Source: an uncultured Oscillospiraceae bacterium (GTDB lineage Bacteria; Bacillota; Clostridia; Oscillospirales; Ruminococcaceae). Taken from it: a stretch of DNA of 64,000 nt. Made by a program: the position numbers and the translations under genes. Shown in pieces: positions 26,292-37,264 of this stretch; position 1 is the stretch's first letter, and each line of letters starts with the position of its first letter. The notes beneath the pieces were generated by a model, which worked only from the letters and a program-made list of their open reading frames with translations, was not told where the DNA came from and made no database searches. The stretch is from assembly GCA_934446455.1 (NCBI GenBank), contig CAKSEE010000007.1:1-64000 (forward strand). The letters are read 5' to 3'.

Positions 26292-26639
26292 TCAGCCCCA
26301 GAAGCCGCCCGTGTGGAAGTTCTCGTTGCCGAGCGGCTTTGCGGTAAGCCTGAACATAACGCACCCGTCAGGACAGACAACGTCCTTTGTGTACTGCCCG
26401 CTGCCGCCGATTCTGCGCAGGTCGCCGCCGCTGCGCACAGCCTCCATTATCGGGAACATCACCGTCATGCACTTTGAGCATATACCCTGCCCGTCCTTGT
26501 TTACGGGGCAGCCGTATGTACAGGTGTAAACGTCGCCTATCTCCTCGCCGTTGCGGCAGTAGCGCTCGGTTTTGTCGCCGCGAAGAAAGCCCGTCACCTC
26601 AATCGTCCACTCGTATTCCTCTGCATACCATTTTTTCAC
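26292..26639 (-). CDS. TIGR04076-like Cys-rich protein
   Basis: A 115-residue protein with spaced Cys residues (CTYGCPV, ICSKCM, VCPDGCVMFRLT), consistent with metal binding. It resembles the TIGR04076 family of unknown function. Its start overlaps the next minus-strand gene by 4 bp. Confidence 0.6.
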   Translation of the reverse strand: MKKWYAEEYEWTIEVTGFLRGDKTERYCRNGEEIGDVYTCTYGCPVNKDGQGICSKCMTVMFPIMEAVRSGGDLRRIGGSGQYTKDVVCPDGCVMFRLTAKPLGNENFHTGGFWG

Positions 26640-27223
26640 GTCTGTTCCTCCTCGTCCTCAAAAAGTATGTCGTAGAAATGGTCCGCACTCTCCGCGAAGC
26701 AAAGTCCGTCCTCGCTGTATATTATAATCACCTTCGTCCCCGCAGGCAGCGCCCTGCCGTTCGCCGTGGCGCCCGCGAAATAGTAGCTGCGCTTTCCGCA
26801 GCGCACCCGTATCGTGCCGTATTCCTCCGCGGTTATGTCCTCGGTGACTGTGCCGTCCATGCCCTCAAGCTGCGCAGGCTTGGGCGCGCCGCTCTTGCTT
26901 AGCCGAAAGTAAAGCGGCGCTATCGCCATGTTGAGCGTAAAGTTGAACGCAAGCCCGCCTACCGCCGCAAGCGGCATGGATATCCACCCCGCAAACCCCG
27001 CAAGGTCTAAAAGCAGCCCCAGCAGCGCGCTCAAAAACACGAATATTATGAGCCTGAGCATATTTTTAGGGAATACGGTTTGCCATTCAAGGCGGCTTTT
27101 TTTTCGCTCAAACAGAACGCCCGAGTCAGGTATGAGCGTTCTGCCGAAAAACACCCTCGCCATAAATTCAAGCAGCAGAAATACGCCCGACAAAAGCAGC
27201 AGCACAAGATAAAAACTCCGCAT
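26636..27223 (-). CDS. membrane protein with NfeD-like C-terminal domain
   Basis: A 195-residue protein. Three hydrophobic segments in the first ~110 residues precede a soluble beta-rich domain (DGTVTEDITAEEYGTIRVRC... then GTKVIIIYSEDG) typical of an NfeD-type OB fold. NfeD proteins often partner SPFH proteins, but none is adjacent here. Family assignment is tentative. Confidence 0.55.
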   Translation of the reverse strand: MRSFYLVLLLLSGVFLLLEFMARVFFGRTLIPDSGVLFERKKSRLEWQTVFPKNMLRLIIFVFLSALLGLLLDLAGFAGWISMPLAAVGGLAFNFTLNMAIAPLYFRLSKSGAPKPAQLEGMDGTVTEDITAEEYGTIRVRCGKRSYYFAGATANGRALPAGTKVIIIYSEDGLCFAESADHFYDILFEDEEEQT

Positions 27224-27246
27224 AACGGCTCACCTCCGCCGCGTTA

Positions 27247-28509
27247 TTACTCCTTTTCGGGCAGCCGCTTTATCTTCACACGTATCTTGTTCACGCGAAG
27301 CTCCGCCGCGTCCAGTACGGTTATCACAAAATCGTCCGTTTCGGTAACGTCGCCCGTTTTCGGGATACTGCCGAAAAGCTCCAGCACCCATCCCGCGACA
27401 GTGTGCGCCTCGTCGCTCAGCGGCGCGTCTATATCGCGGTCGGCAAGCCACCTGCGCAGGCTGTTTAGCGACACGTCGCCGTACACCTCAAACTCGTCCT
27501 CGCCGAGCGCCGTAACAGGGCTTTTCACCTCGTCGCTCTCGTCCCATATCTCGCCCACAAGCTCCTCAAGGATATCCTCCATCGTCACTATACCGAGCGT
27601 GCCGCCGTGCTGGTCAAGCACCACGGACATATGGCACTTCTGCTTCTGCATTTTCTTAAGCACCTCGGATATCCTCAGCATATGCGGGAAATATATGGTA
27701 TCCTGCATTATGCCGCGCACCGTGATGTTTCCGCCGTTCTTTTCGTACTCGCGGAAAAAGTCCTTTTCGGTGATTATGCCGACAATATTGTCGAGCGTTT
27801 TCTCGTACACGGGCATTCTCGAATACTGCTCCGACAGGAACTTTTCGCGCACGCTCTGCGGGCTGTCGTTAATTTCGGCGGCGGTTATGCTCACCCTCGG
27901 GGTGATTATCTCGTCCACCGTGGTTTCGTCGAACTGAAGCGCGCTTCGCACAAGGTCGCTTTCCTGCTGCTCAAGCACGCCCTCGTCCTCTATCTCGTCT
28001 ATTATCGCCATAAGCTCCTCTTCGGTAACGCTCACGCTCTCCTTCTGGTGCATAAGGCGGCTTATCCCCTTTTTAAACAGGATAAAGAACGCCGAGAACG
28101 GCGTGAATATCGCCATAAGAAAACTCAGTATCCCCGCAAACGCAATGCACAGCGACTCCGCAAAGTCCTTTGCAATGCTTTTGGGCAGTATCTCGCCGAA
28201 CGTAAGCACGACAAGCGTTGTCGCTATCGTGGACACAAGCGAGCCGTACTTCTCGCCTATCGCCGCTATCATAAGCACCGTCGCTATCGAGGACGTTGCA
28301 ATGTTTACGATGTTGTTGCCGATAAGGATAGTGGTAAGCGCCTTGTCGTACTTTTTAAGTATGCCGAGCGCGCGCTCAGCCCCGCGCGAGCCGTTCTCCG
28401 CCATTGATTTCAGGCGTATTCTGTTCACGCTTGAAAACGCCGTTTCCGTCGCCGAAAAGAAGCCTGAAAAGGCTATCAGCACAACGATAACAATTATTTT
28501 TGCAGCCAT
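27247..28509 (-). CDS. CNNM/CorC-type transporter-like protein (DUF21-CBS-CorC_HlyC)
   Basis: A 420-residue protein. A DUF21 membrane domain (residues ~1-190, SGFFSATETAFSSV and TFGEILPKSIAKDF) precedes two CBS domains (ITPRVSITAAEI to GIVTMEDILEELVGEIWDE) and a CorC_HlyC domain. Relatives act in magnesium or other divalent-cation efflux. The older hemolysin annotation is not supported by anything here. Confidence 0.9.
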   Translation of the reverse strand: MAAKIIVIVVLIAFSGFFSATETAFSSVNRIRLKSMAENGSRGAERALGILKKYDKALTTILIGNNIVNIATSSIATVLMIAAIGEKYGSLVSTIATTLVVLTFGEILPKSIAKDFAESLCIAFAGILSFLMAIFTPFSAFFILFKKGISRLMHQKESVSVTEEELMAIIDEIEDEGVLEQQESDLVRSALQFDETTVDEIITPRVSITAAEINDSPQSVREKFLSEQYSRMPVYEKTLDNIVGIITEKDFFREYEKNGGNITVRGIMQDTIYFPHMLRISEVLKKMQKQKCHMSVVLDQHGGTLGIVTMEDILEELVGEIWDESDEVKSPVTALGEDEFEVYGDVSLNSLRRWLADRDIDAPLSDEAHTVAGWVLELFGSIPKTGDVTETDDFVITVLDAAELRVNKIRVKIKRLPEKE

Positions 28510-28525
28510 ATATTCTCCCTTAAAT

Positions 28526-28858
28526 TCAGCTCCACGACTTCCACACGTCCGGGCAGTAGCCCGTCGTCGCCTGCCTGCCGTTTCTCACTATGGGCGTTTT
28601 GTAAAGCGAGGGAAGCTCCGCGAGCTTCTCGGGCTTTGCGTCGTCGTAGAGGTACTTTATCTGCGCGTAATCGCGCGAGTTCTCGTCTATAAGCGCGTCT
28701 ATGCCGCCAAGGGCGCGCGCCACGCTTTCAAGCTCGCCACGGCTCATGCCTTTTGTCGAAAGGTCTATGTACTGAAACTTTATTCCGCGCTCCTTGAAGT
28801 AGCGCTCCGCCTTTTTGGTGTCGAAGCACTTTGCCCTGCCGAAAATCTGTATGTTCAT
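28526..28858 (-). CDS. ArsC/Spx/YffB-family thioredoxin-fold protein
   Basis: A 110-residue ArsC-like protein with a single active-site-like Cys in FGRAKCFDTKKAERYF and the C-terminal YKTPIVRNG motif. It lacks the CxxC of Spx and the Arg set of true arsenate reductases cannot be confirmed. The function is therefore open (redox or regulatory). Overlaps the HAD gene by 4 bp. Confidence 0.75.
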   Translation of the reverse strand: MNIQIFGRAKCFDTKKAERYFKERGIKFQYIDLSTKGMSRGELESVARALGGIDALIDENSRDYAQIKYLYDDAKPEKLAELPSLYKTPIVRNGRQATTGYCPDVWKSWS

Positions 28859-29655
28859 ACTCTATCCCCCAGCACATAGCGGCGTATCATGCGCGTAACT
28901 CCCCCATCGTTGTTGGAGGGCGCCACGTAACGGCACAGCTTCTTTACGTCCTCGTGGCCGTTTTCCATGCAGAAGCTCCAGCCCGCCGCCTTAAGCATTT
29001 CAACATCGTTAAAGTAGTCGCCGAAAGCCATGACGTTCTCATACTGCGCGCCCACAAGCTCAGTCAGCCTGCGCAGAGCCGCACCCTTGTTCACGCCGCT
29101 CGCCATAACGTCCATCCACACAGGTCCTGAAACCTGCACGTTGAGCCTGCTGCCGAAAATCGCGTCTATCGCAGGCTTTGCGCGCTGCATGGTTCCCTGC
29201 ATATCGCAGATAGCGAGCTTGTATATCGTGTCCTTTATGTCGTAAAGGCTGTCGCACACAATGTGGTTTTTGTAGAACTTGCGCACCTCCGCGTTGAACT
29301 CGTCACTGTCCGCAAGGTGATAGGTTCCGCCCGCCGCGCAGACAAGCACCTTAAGCCCGCCTATTTTCGCGCACGCGTCAAGAAGCTCCGTAAACGTCCC
29401 CCTGTCAAGCGGGGTTATGTCCAGCGGCTCGCCGCCGCGCAGTATGCACGCGCCGTTGTCGCAGATGAAGTCCATTTTCTTGCAGTATTCCGCAGGGAAC
29501 AAGTGCTCCACCGCGTTATAGGTGCGCCCGCTTGACACCGCAAAGCGCACGCCCTTTTCAAATATACGGTCCAGCACCTCGAAAAAGTCCGTGGGCAGAC
29601 GTTTTTCATCGTCGAGCAGCGTGCCGTCAAGGTCGCTTGCTATCAGTTTTATCAT
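28855..29655 (-). CDS. Cof-type HAD-superfamily phosphatase
   Basis: A 266-residue Cof/IIB HAD hydrolase. Motif I is ASDLDGTLLDD, motif II SSGRTYN and the C-terminal motif AFGDYFNDVEML, with a cap between. Family members dephosphorylate sugar phosphates, nucleotides or cofactors; the substrate is unknown. Confidence 0.88.
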   Translation of the reverse strand: MIKLIASDLDGTLLDDEKRLPTDFFEVLDRIFEKGVRFAVSSGRTYNAVEHLFPAEYCKKMDFICDNGACILRGGEPLDITPLDRGTFTELLDACAKIGGLKVLVCAAGGTYHLADSDEFNAEVRKFYKNHIVCDSLYDIKDTIYKLAICDMQGTMQRAKPAIDAIFGSRLNVQVSGPVWMDVMASGVNKGAALRRLTELVGAQYENVMAFGDYFNDVEMLKAAGWSFCMENGHEDVKKLCRYVAPSNNDGGVTRMIRRYVLGDRV

Positions 29656-29682
29656 TTCTCTTTCCTTTCGTTCTGTGTACCT

Positions 29683-30642
29683 CTAGTTAAGCAGCCCCGC
29701 GCCGTTTTGTCTTATCTCGGGGCTGAAAAGCGTCATGTCGAAATGCGCGAGCGCCCCCGTTATCTCGTCAAGTATGTCCTCGGGGATATCTTCCTCCTGC
29801 GCCATGCGCTCAAGCGCCGTGGCAAAGTACCTGTGAAGCAGCTGGCTGTCGCGCAGCGCCACATGGAGCTTCGACTGCTCGCCCGTGTCCACGTTTACAA
29901 GACCCGTTATGTCGTGGTCGATAAGGCGCATTATCTCGCCCACGCAGTCCTGCGCGCCCTCAAACACCAGCCTGCGGTACACCGAAGCGCGCAGCACCGC
30001 CGCAAGGTTCAGATCCTGCGGGATAGTGCTGTACACCGACATCATCGTGAACATATATTCCTCAAGGCTCGCATATCTGCGGAAATTACCCGTGCAGAGC
30101 GTTACGCTGTCCGCGCCCGTGAGCGAAAACTTCACCGCGCTGTCAAGCGCAGTTTTCCCCTCGTTCGTGGGACACAGGTCAACGGGCACCGTTACGCTGT
30201 TCTTCAGCGCCAGTACGAACCCCGCCGCCGCCTGCATGGTCATAAGCCCAAAGTCGCCAAAAAGCCTTATCATGCCCGCAGTGCCGTTAAGCCGGCTGTT
30301 TATCAGCCTTACCAGCCCGTGTGAAAGCCGCGTGCGCGCGGGCAGCTCCATTATCGCGGGTGCGTTTAGCGGAAAGCGCCTGCGCATATCGTCGGGCGTT
30401 ACCACAATGTAGCTGAAATCGAACACGTTCATAAGCTCCGCAAACGCAGGGTCGCGCATTCTGAAAATGTACCCCATGCCGTCGGGGAGCTCGTGCAGCC
30501 GCATTATCGCGTGGAAGTCAAGCTCCACATACTTTACGCCCGCGTCCGCAAGCGCCTTTATATAGTTGCAGATGTGCTCGGGGCGGACGTTCTCCTTAAG
30601 TCTGCCCGAACACAGGCTTCTGTCGATGAAAACCGTTTTCAT
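29683..30642 (-). CDS. HMGL/homocitrate synthase-like TIM-barrel protein (degenerate)
   Basis: A 319-residue protein whose start (VFIDRSLCSGRLKENVRPEH) and VKYVELDF strand resemble the HMGL/isopropylmalate-synthase barrel, whose normal first motif is DTTLRDGEQ. The catalytic Arg-Asp pair appears replaced, so catalysis is doubtful. It overlaps the EAL gene by 4 bp. Family call is moderate to low. Confidence 0.4.
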   Translation of the reverse strand: MKTVFIDRSLCSGRLKENVRPEHICNYIKALADAGVKYVELDFHAIMRLHELPDGMGYIFRMRDPAFAELMNVFDFSYIVVTPDDMRRRFPLNAPAIMELPARTRLSHGLVRLINSRLNGTAGMIRLFGDFGLMTMQAAAGFVLALKNSVTVPVDLCPTNEGKTALDSAVKFSLTGADSVTLCTGNFRRYASLEEYMFTMMSVYSTIPQDLNLAAVLRASVYRRLVFEGAQDCVGEIMRLIDHDITGLVNVDTGEQSKLHVALRDSQLLHRYFATALERMAQEEDIPEDILDEITGALAHFDMTLFSPEIRQNGAGLLN

Positions 30643-32639
30643 GCCTGCTCCTTTGCTTCGTAGTGCTTCTTTTCAAAATCCGCTATGGGCATGGGCTTTG
30701 CAAAGTAGTACCCCTGTATCATGTCGCAGCCGTTCGCCGCAAGGAAGTCTACCTGCTCCTTTTTTTCCACGCCCTCGGCGACAATGCGCATTTCAAGACT
30801 TTTCGCAAGCCTTATAGCCTCGCTTACCACAACCTCGCTGCGCCCGTCCGCCTCGCCCCTGAAGAACTCCGCGTCCAGCTTGAGCACGTCGAGCGGCAGG
30901 TCCTTAAGGGAGTTGAGCGACGAGTAGCCCGCGCCAAAATCGTCCATTGAAATGTCGAAGCCGCTTTTCTTAAGCCGCCTTACCGTTTCAAGCAGCGCCG
31001 CCTTGTCGTCAAAGAACGCGCTTTCGGTAAGCTCTATCTCAATGTATTCATGCGGTATGCCGTACCGGTCAACAAGCGCTGTGATATGCTCCGCAAGGTC
31101 GGGGTTTGCAAAGTGCGCGCGCGAAACGTTCACCGAAACGGGAACTATGGGTTTGCCCTGCGCCAGCCACTGCGCCTGCTGCGCCGCCACATGGGATATC
31201 ATGTAGTCGTCTATCTTTGTGATAAAGCCGTTCTTCTCAAATATCGGGATAAAGCGCCCCGGAGAGATAAAGCCGTTTTCGGGGCTTATCCAGCGAATAA
31301 GCGCCTCCGCGCCCGAAAGCTTTTCGTCCGTGGGGCTGTATTTCGGCTGAAGATACACCTCGAACTCCTGATTTTCAAGGGCGCGCTCCATGCTCTCCTC
31401 AACCGTATGCTCCCAGCGCTGCGTGTCAAGCAGCTTGCTGTCAAAGAACTCCAGCGCAAGCCCCGAGCCGTCGCCCGGCAGTTCCTTGCCGTCCGCGGCG
31501 TTGCAGGCGGCGCTTGCGTTGTTTATCATCTGCGCAATGTCCGTCCTGCCCTGCCATAGCTCGTTTTCGCCCGTCATGTAGACGCCCGCGCGCCAGTGCA
31601 GGTGCCTTGCGCACCGCACCGCGCTCACGGATTCTATCACCCGCGCCAGTCGCTGCCGCACCTCGCCGCGGTCGCTCGACTTAAGCACCGCGCAGAAGTC
31701 CGCCTCGGATATCCTGCCGCAAAGCTCCCCGCGCCGCAGGCTTGCATTAAGCTGCCTTTGTATCTCCTCGAGAAGCGCCTCGCCCTCGGCTGTGCCGTGG
31801 CACGCGCAGAAACTGCGGTATTTTCTCACCGAAAGCACCGCCACGCTCGTTGTGAGCGCGCTTTTCCCCTTGAAAAGGCGCTTTGCGTACTGCTCGATGT
31901 AAAAGCGGTTATGCCCGCCCGTCAGCGGGTCGGTGTAAAAGAGCTTCTTCATGCTGCGCTGCGTTGCAAAGGCGTTCACAAGGTTCACCACAAGCAGCAC
32001 GCAGGGTATCAGCGTAAGGAATATCGACGTGCCCAGCATGAGTATCACATACGACAGCTCAAGCCGCGATATCGACATTTCGCTGCGCATGAGAAGCCGT
32101 ACGCCATTTTCCACGGGCACGTCGAACCAGTAGCTCATAACGCACGCCGTGTCAAGCGCGGACTGCTCCGTGCCGTTCACCTGCCGCAAAAGCTGCCCGA
32201 GCGTCATGGAAAGCTCGCCGTTGCGCGTTGGCAGCAGCTGCGAGCTGCTGTCGGGGTGTACGGTAAGCTTGTCCTCGCCGAAATCAAGGTTCAGCGTAGT
32301 CTCCGCGTCGTAGGTGCGCGCGCCGTACCCGCCAAGATACGCGCCGTTTTCGTCCACAAAAGCCGCCGAGCCTACCCTGTCGGATACCGTGCAGATACCC
32401 TGCGAAACCTCGTCCCAGCTGCTGCCCGTGTGCCGCTCATAGCGCGCTATCCCGCCGAGATACAGAGCGTTGCTGTATCCCTGCGTCATTTTGGTTTCAA
32501 TAAGATATGTCGTGAATATGCCGAAAAACGCCGTGATAAGAACTCCTGCCAGAACAATATAAAGCGCCAGCAGCACGACCGACGGCCATATATGCCGTTG
32601 GCGCAGGCGCTTGTACTTCTTCTGCTTATTTACTGTCAT
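30639..32639 (-). CDS. membrane GGDEF(degenerate)-EAL c-di-GMP phosphodiesterase
   Basis: About 666 residues. Two membrane helices (~19-45 and ~190-220) flank an extracellular sensor region. The GGDEF domain has DPLTGGHNRF but the signature is changed to SEADF, so it should not make c-di-GMP. The EAL domain keeps EALIRW, VNVSRAHF, ELTES, DDFGAGYSS, LKLD, AEGVE and IQGYYFAKP, so it should hydrolyse it. The ATG at 32639 has GGAGG upstream. Confidence 0.9.
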   Translation of the reverse strand: MTVNKQKKYKRLRQRHIWPSVVLLALYIVLAGVLITAFFGIFTTYLIETKMTQGYSNALYLGGIARYERHTGSSWDEVSQGICTVSDRVGSAAFVDENGAYLGGYGARTYDAETTLNLDFGEDKLTVHPDSSSQLLPTRNGELSMTLGQLLRQVNGTEQSALDTACVMSYWFDVPVENGVRLLMRSEMSISRLELSYVILMLGTSIFLTLIPCVLLVVNLVNAFATQRSMKKLFYTDPLTGGHNRFYIEQYAKRLFKGKSALTTSVAVLSVRKYRSFCACHGTAEGEALLEEIQRQLNASLRRGELCGRISEADFCAVLKSSDRGEVRQRLARVIESVSAVRCARHLHWRAGVYMTGENELWQGRTDIAQMINNASAACNAADGKELPGDGSGLALEFFDSKLLDTQRWEHTVEESMERALENQEFEVYLQPKYSPTDEKLSGAEALIRWISPENGFISPGRFIPIFEKNGFITKIDDYMISHVAAQQAQWLAQGKPIVPVSVNVSRAHFANPDLAEHITALVDRYGIPHEYIEIELTESAFFDDKAALLETVRRLKKSGFDISMDDFGAGYSSLNSLKDLPLDVLKLDAEFFRGEADGRSEVVVSEAIRLAKSLEMRIVAEGVEKKEQVDFLAANGCDMIQGYYFAKPMPIADFEKKHYEAKEQA

Positions 32640-32715
32640 TTTCTTCCTCCATCCTGCGGCAAGCCGCAAGGGATTGGTCCGCGCGCCACACGCGGCCTAA
32701 AATGCCACATCTTAT

Positions 32716-32744
32716 AGTATAGCACAAATCTCTGCTTATTTCAA
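32716..32744 (-). promoter_or_regulatory. sigma-A promoter of the EAL gene
   Basis: TTGAAA, a 17-base spacer and TATACT on the minus strand, ~75 nt before the EAL start. Confidence 0.7.
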
Positions 32745-32835
32745 GTGATAACGCTTATTTCCCGCGATTTGCCGCGAAAAAATGCGCGCGTTCGCTCCGA
32801 AAAATAATCATATTTGTCGAACATTGTCTTGTCGC

Positions 32836-32865
32836 TTGACTTTACGCGCGGAATAATGCTATAAT
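32836..32865 (+). promoter_or_regulatory. sigma-A promoter of the SGNH hydrolase gene
   Basis: TTGACT, an 18-base spacer and TATAAT. The start codon is ~45 nt downstream with AAAAGGAG as ribosome site. Confidence 0.75.
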
Positions 32866-32912
32866 ACCAACATACACTATGGCAGGTTAAAAAAATTAAA
32901 AGGAGCAAGGGC

Positions 32913-33854
32913 ATGAAAAAACTACTATCCGTTATGGCGGCGCTTGCAGCGTCGCTTTTTATGACTGCGGCTTATGCGGAGGGCTTCGGCAGCACCGCCG
33001 TCCTCGGCGACTCGATAGCTACGGGCTACGGGCTTTCCGGCTACGTCGCGGGCGACAATTCAAGCGCCGCGCAGAGCTTTGGCAGCTTAATCGCGGCGGA
33101 GGGCGGAGATTACGTAAACCTCGCGGTAGACGGCAGGACAAGCGAGGAGCTGCTCTCGTCGCTTTCGGAGCAGGAAGCGGCTGACGCCGTTAAGGACGCG
33201 CAGAGCGTGGTCGTGTCGATAGGCGGCAACGACTTCCTGCGCCCAATGCTTACCGCCGCGCAGGCCGCGCTGTTCAGCAATTCCGAGCTGCTTGCGGCGC
33301 TCACCTCGGGCACCCTTGACGCCTCAGACCCCGAAACCGCAGCGATTCTCGAGCAGGCAATGCAGTCCATTCTCGCAGCCGCCGCACAGGTGGACGCGGA
33401 ATCCTCCGCAGACAACCTGCGCGCGATAACCGCGAAAATACGCGAGCTGAACCCCGACTGCAGACTCTGCCTGCTCACGGTATACGACCCGTTCGAGGGC
33501 GCGGTGGGCATTGACGGTCTTGACGCGTTCATAACCCTCGCCGAGGAGAAGCTGGGTGTTATTAACGGTGCGGTAAAATCCATTGCCGAAAACGACCCGA
33601 ACACCGCCGCAGTTGACGTGTACAGCGCGTTCAAGGGTCACGCCGCAGAGTACACCAATATTCTCTTCTGGGATATCCACCCCAACGCGGCGGGTCATTC
33701 CGTTATTTACTCACTGCTGAGCGAAAGCGCCGCCGAGCCCACGGCGGCATCGCCCAAGGGCAGCCCCGAAACGGGCGCGGCGGGCGCGGCGGCAGCGGCA
33801 GGCGCGCTTGTCGCAGCGGGCGCGGCTCTGGTTATCTGCAGAAAGCGCGCGTGA
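32913..33854 (+). CDS. cell-wall-anchored SGNH/GDSL hydrolase
   Basis: A 313-residue secreted esterase/lipase-type protein. A signal peptide (residues 1-22, ending AYA) precedes the SGNH fold: Ser in VLGDSIATGYG, Gly-Asn in SIGGNDF and Asp-His in WDIHPNAAGH. The tail SPETG, hydrophobic Ala-rich helix and CRKRA is a sorting signal of the (S/P)PxTG type recognised by C. difficile class B sortase. It may be a client of the sortases at 15.1-18.5 kb. Confidence 0.88.
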   Translation: MKKLLSVMAALAASLFMTAAYAEGFGSTAVLGDSIATGYGLSGYVAGDNSSAAQSFGSLIAAEGGDYVNLAVDGRTSEELLSSLSEQEAADAVKDAQSVVVSIGGNDFLRPMLTAAQAALFSNSELLAALTSGTLDASDPETAAILEQAMQSILAAAAQVDAESSADNLRAITAKIRELNPDCRLCLLTVYDPFEGAVGIDGLDAFITLAEEKLGVINGAVKSIAENDPNTAAVDVYSAFKGHAAEYTNILFWDIHPNAAGHSVIYSLLSESAAEPTAASPKGSPETGAAGAAAAAGALVAAGAALVICRKRA

Positions 33855-33916
33855 TAACGCACGTTCGTTCAGCTTGTTATTTGCAGAATGCCTGTAATTA
33901 CGCTACATACTAAAAA

Positions 33917-33950
33917 TCGGCGCACCACAATCGGTGCGCCGAAGGCTTTA
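33917..33950. terminator. terminator of groESL
   Basis: A 10-bp stem TCGGCGCACC/GGTGCGCCGA. On the minus strand it is followed by TTTTTAG, so it ends groEL transcription. It may also stop the convergent SGNH transcript. Confidence 0.8.
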
Positions 33951-33961
33951 TGCGTTGTTTA

Positions 33962-35599
<1,638 letters not shown>

Positions 35600-35625
35600 T
35601 TATCCTCCTTTGATGTGTCTGCACT

Positions 35626-35973
<348 letters not shown>

Positions 35974-36040
35974 CTAAACAGTATCAGGAGCGCACCCTAA
36001 GCAGCCTGCCCGGGACGCGGCGCCCGATTCATTCACATTC

Positions 36041-36067
36041 TTAGCACTCTTTATCTCTGAGTGCTAA
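36041..36067 (-). promoter_or_regulatory. CIRCE operator (HrcA site)
   Basis: A perfect TTAGCACTC, nine bases, GAGTGCTAA inverted repeat in the groES leader. HrcA bound here represses groESL until heat stress. Confidence 0.96.
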
Positions 36068-36071
36068 TTAT

Positions 36072-36099
36072 ATTTTACCCTTTTGCGGGAAAAAATCAA
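36072..36099 (-). promoter_or_regulatory. sigma-A promoter of groESL
   Basis: TTGATT, a 16-base spacer and TAAAAT on the minus strand. The CIRCE begins directly downstream, over the predicted start point. Confidence 0.65.
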
Positions 36100-36189
36100 G
36101 TACCAAATACATATTTTTGCGCATTTTTGTCTACATAGACAAATCCGCAGATACATCGGCTTGCGTTTTTGGCAATTATCAACAACGCG

Positions 36190-36888
36190 TTATATGGTTC
36201 CGCCTATATCCAGAACCCTGCTGACGCCCATATAGTCCTCAAAAATCATGCGGATATCGCCGCCGTCCGGGAAGTGCGCGTCGATATACCCCCCGCCGTC
36301 CCCGAACGGCACGCCGCCCTCGTACAGCAGACCCGCCGCAACAAGCCTGTGGTCGCACTCGAGCCCGCCGATAACGTCCATGAATGTGCGCATTATCATG
36401 GTCTGCGGCAGCGGCGCGAAAACCTCCGCGGGCAGCCCGCTCACCTGCACGACGAACGCCCCGTCGTCGAACGGGCAGCGGTAGTAGCACACGTCCTCCT
36501 CGCTTGCCGCCGTGCTTATCATTGCAAGCGCGTGCCCTGTCCTCATGTCGTCAAGCATGAACTTTTCCGCCGTGAACTCCGGCACGCCGCCGAGAATACG
36601 CCGCGCTCTCCTTGCGGGCGCGAACGCCGCCTCGGGCAGACCGCTCTCCCTGTCCGCCCAGCCCCATATCCACGCGCCGCCGCTCTCCCTGCCGAGAATG
36701 CCGCAGCCGAACGCCCTGTCGCCAAAATATATCCTGCGCTCGCGGATATCCACGCGCCAGCCGCCGTCGCCAATAACAAGCGCGCCCATGGCGTTCTGCC
36801 GCGCTATCGAAGCCCCTGCCGCAAGCGACAGCAGGCTGAAAAAATCCCCCGCGTCATATTTTACGGGTGCATTAAGTATTGATGCCAT
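36190..36888 (-). CDS. DUF6882-like hypothetical protein
   Basis: A 232-residue soluble protein. FGDRAFGCGILGRESGGAWIWGW, split around residue 65, resembles the DUF6882 pattern of unknown function. No signal peptide. It is 1 bp from the next upstream gene. Confidence 0.55.
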   Translation of the reverse strand: MASILNAPVKYDAGDFFSLLSLAAGASIARQNAMGALVIGDGGWRVDIRERRIYFGDRAFGCGILGRESGGAWIWGWADRESGLPEAAFAPARRARRILGGVPEFTAEKFMLDDMRTGHALAMISTAASEEDVCYYRCPFDDGAFVVQVSGLPAEVFAPLPQTMIMRTFMDVIGGLECDHRLVAAGLLYEGGVPFGDGGGYIDAHFPDGGDIRMIFEDYMGVSRVLDIGGTI

Positions 36889-36889
36889 A

Positions 36890-37252
36890 TCAAACCCTGC
36901 CTATATCTATATTCTGCCCGAATTTGCGCAGTATGTCGCGCAGCAGCACCTTGTCTATGCTGTAGAGCCGCGTTTTTCCTGCGGGCAGGTCGTCGCGCCG
37001 AAGCTCGAAGCGCATATAAACCTCGGAAAAATCCTCCTCGTAATAGAGCGTGCAGAGCAGATAGCGGTTCTTCTCCGCGTAATAATTCACCGGGACGAAC
37101 CCCAGCACCGCGCGTATATCCGCGTCGAGCGCCTTTTCCGCGTCTGCGGGGGACATCGCCTCAAACTGCACCTTTTTCGTCCTGTCGAGGCTCTCCGCGC
37201 GCTTTTCCTCCTCGCTTTTGCCTATACCCTTTTTTCGCAGAAATCCGAACAT
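36890..37252 (-). CDS. 120-residue hypothetical protein
   Basis: A small soluble protein starting MFGFLRKKGIGKSEEEKR, with two beta-rich stretches (RYLLCTLYYEEDFSEVYMR). No family recognised. It lies between two other unknowns with short gaps. Confidence 0.65.
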   Translation of the reverse strand: MFGFLRKKGIGKSEEEKRAESLDRTKKVQFEAMSPADAEKALDADIRAVLGFVPVNYYAEKNRYLLCTLYYEEDFSEVYMRFELRRDDLPAGKTRLYSIDKVLLRDILRKFGQNIDIGRV

Positions 37253-37264
37253 ATCTTCTCCTTT

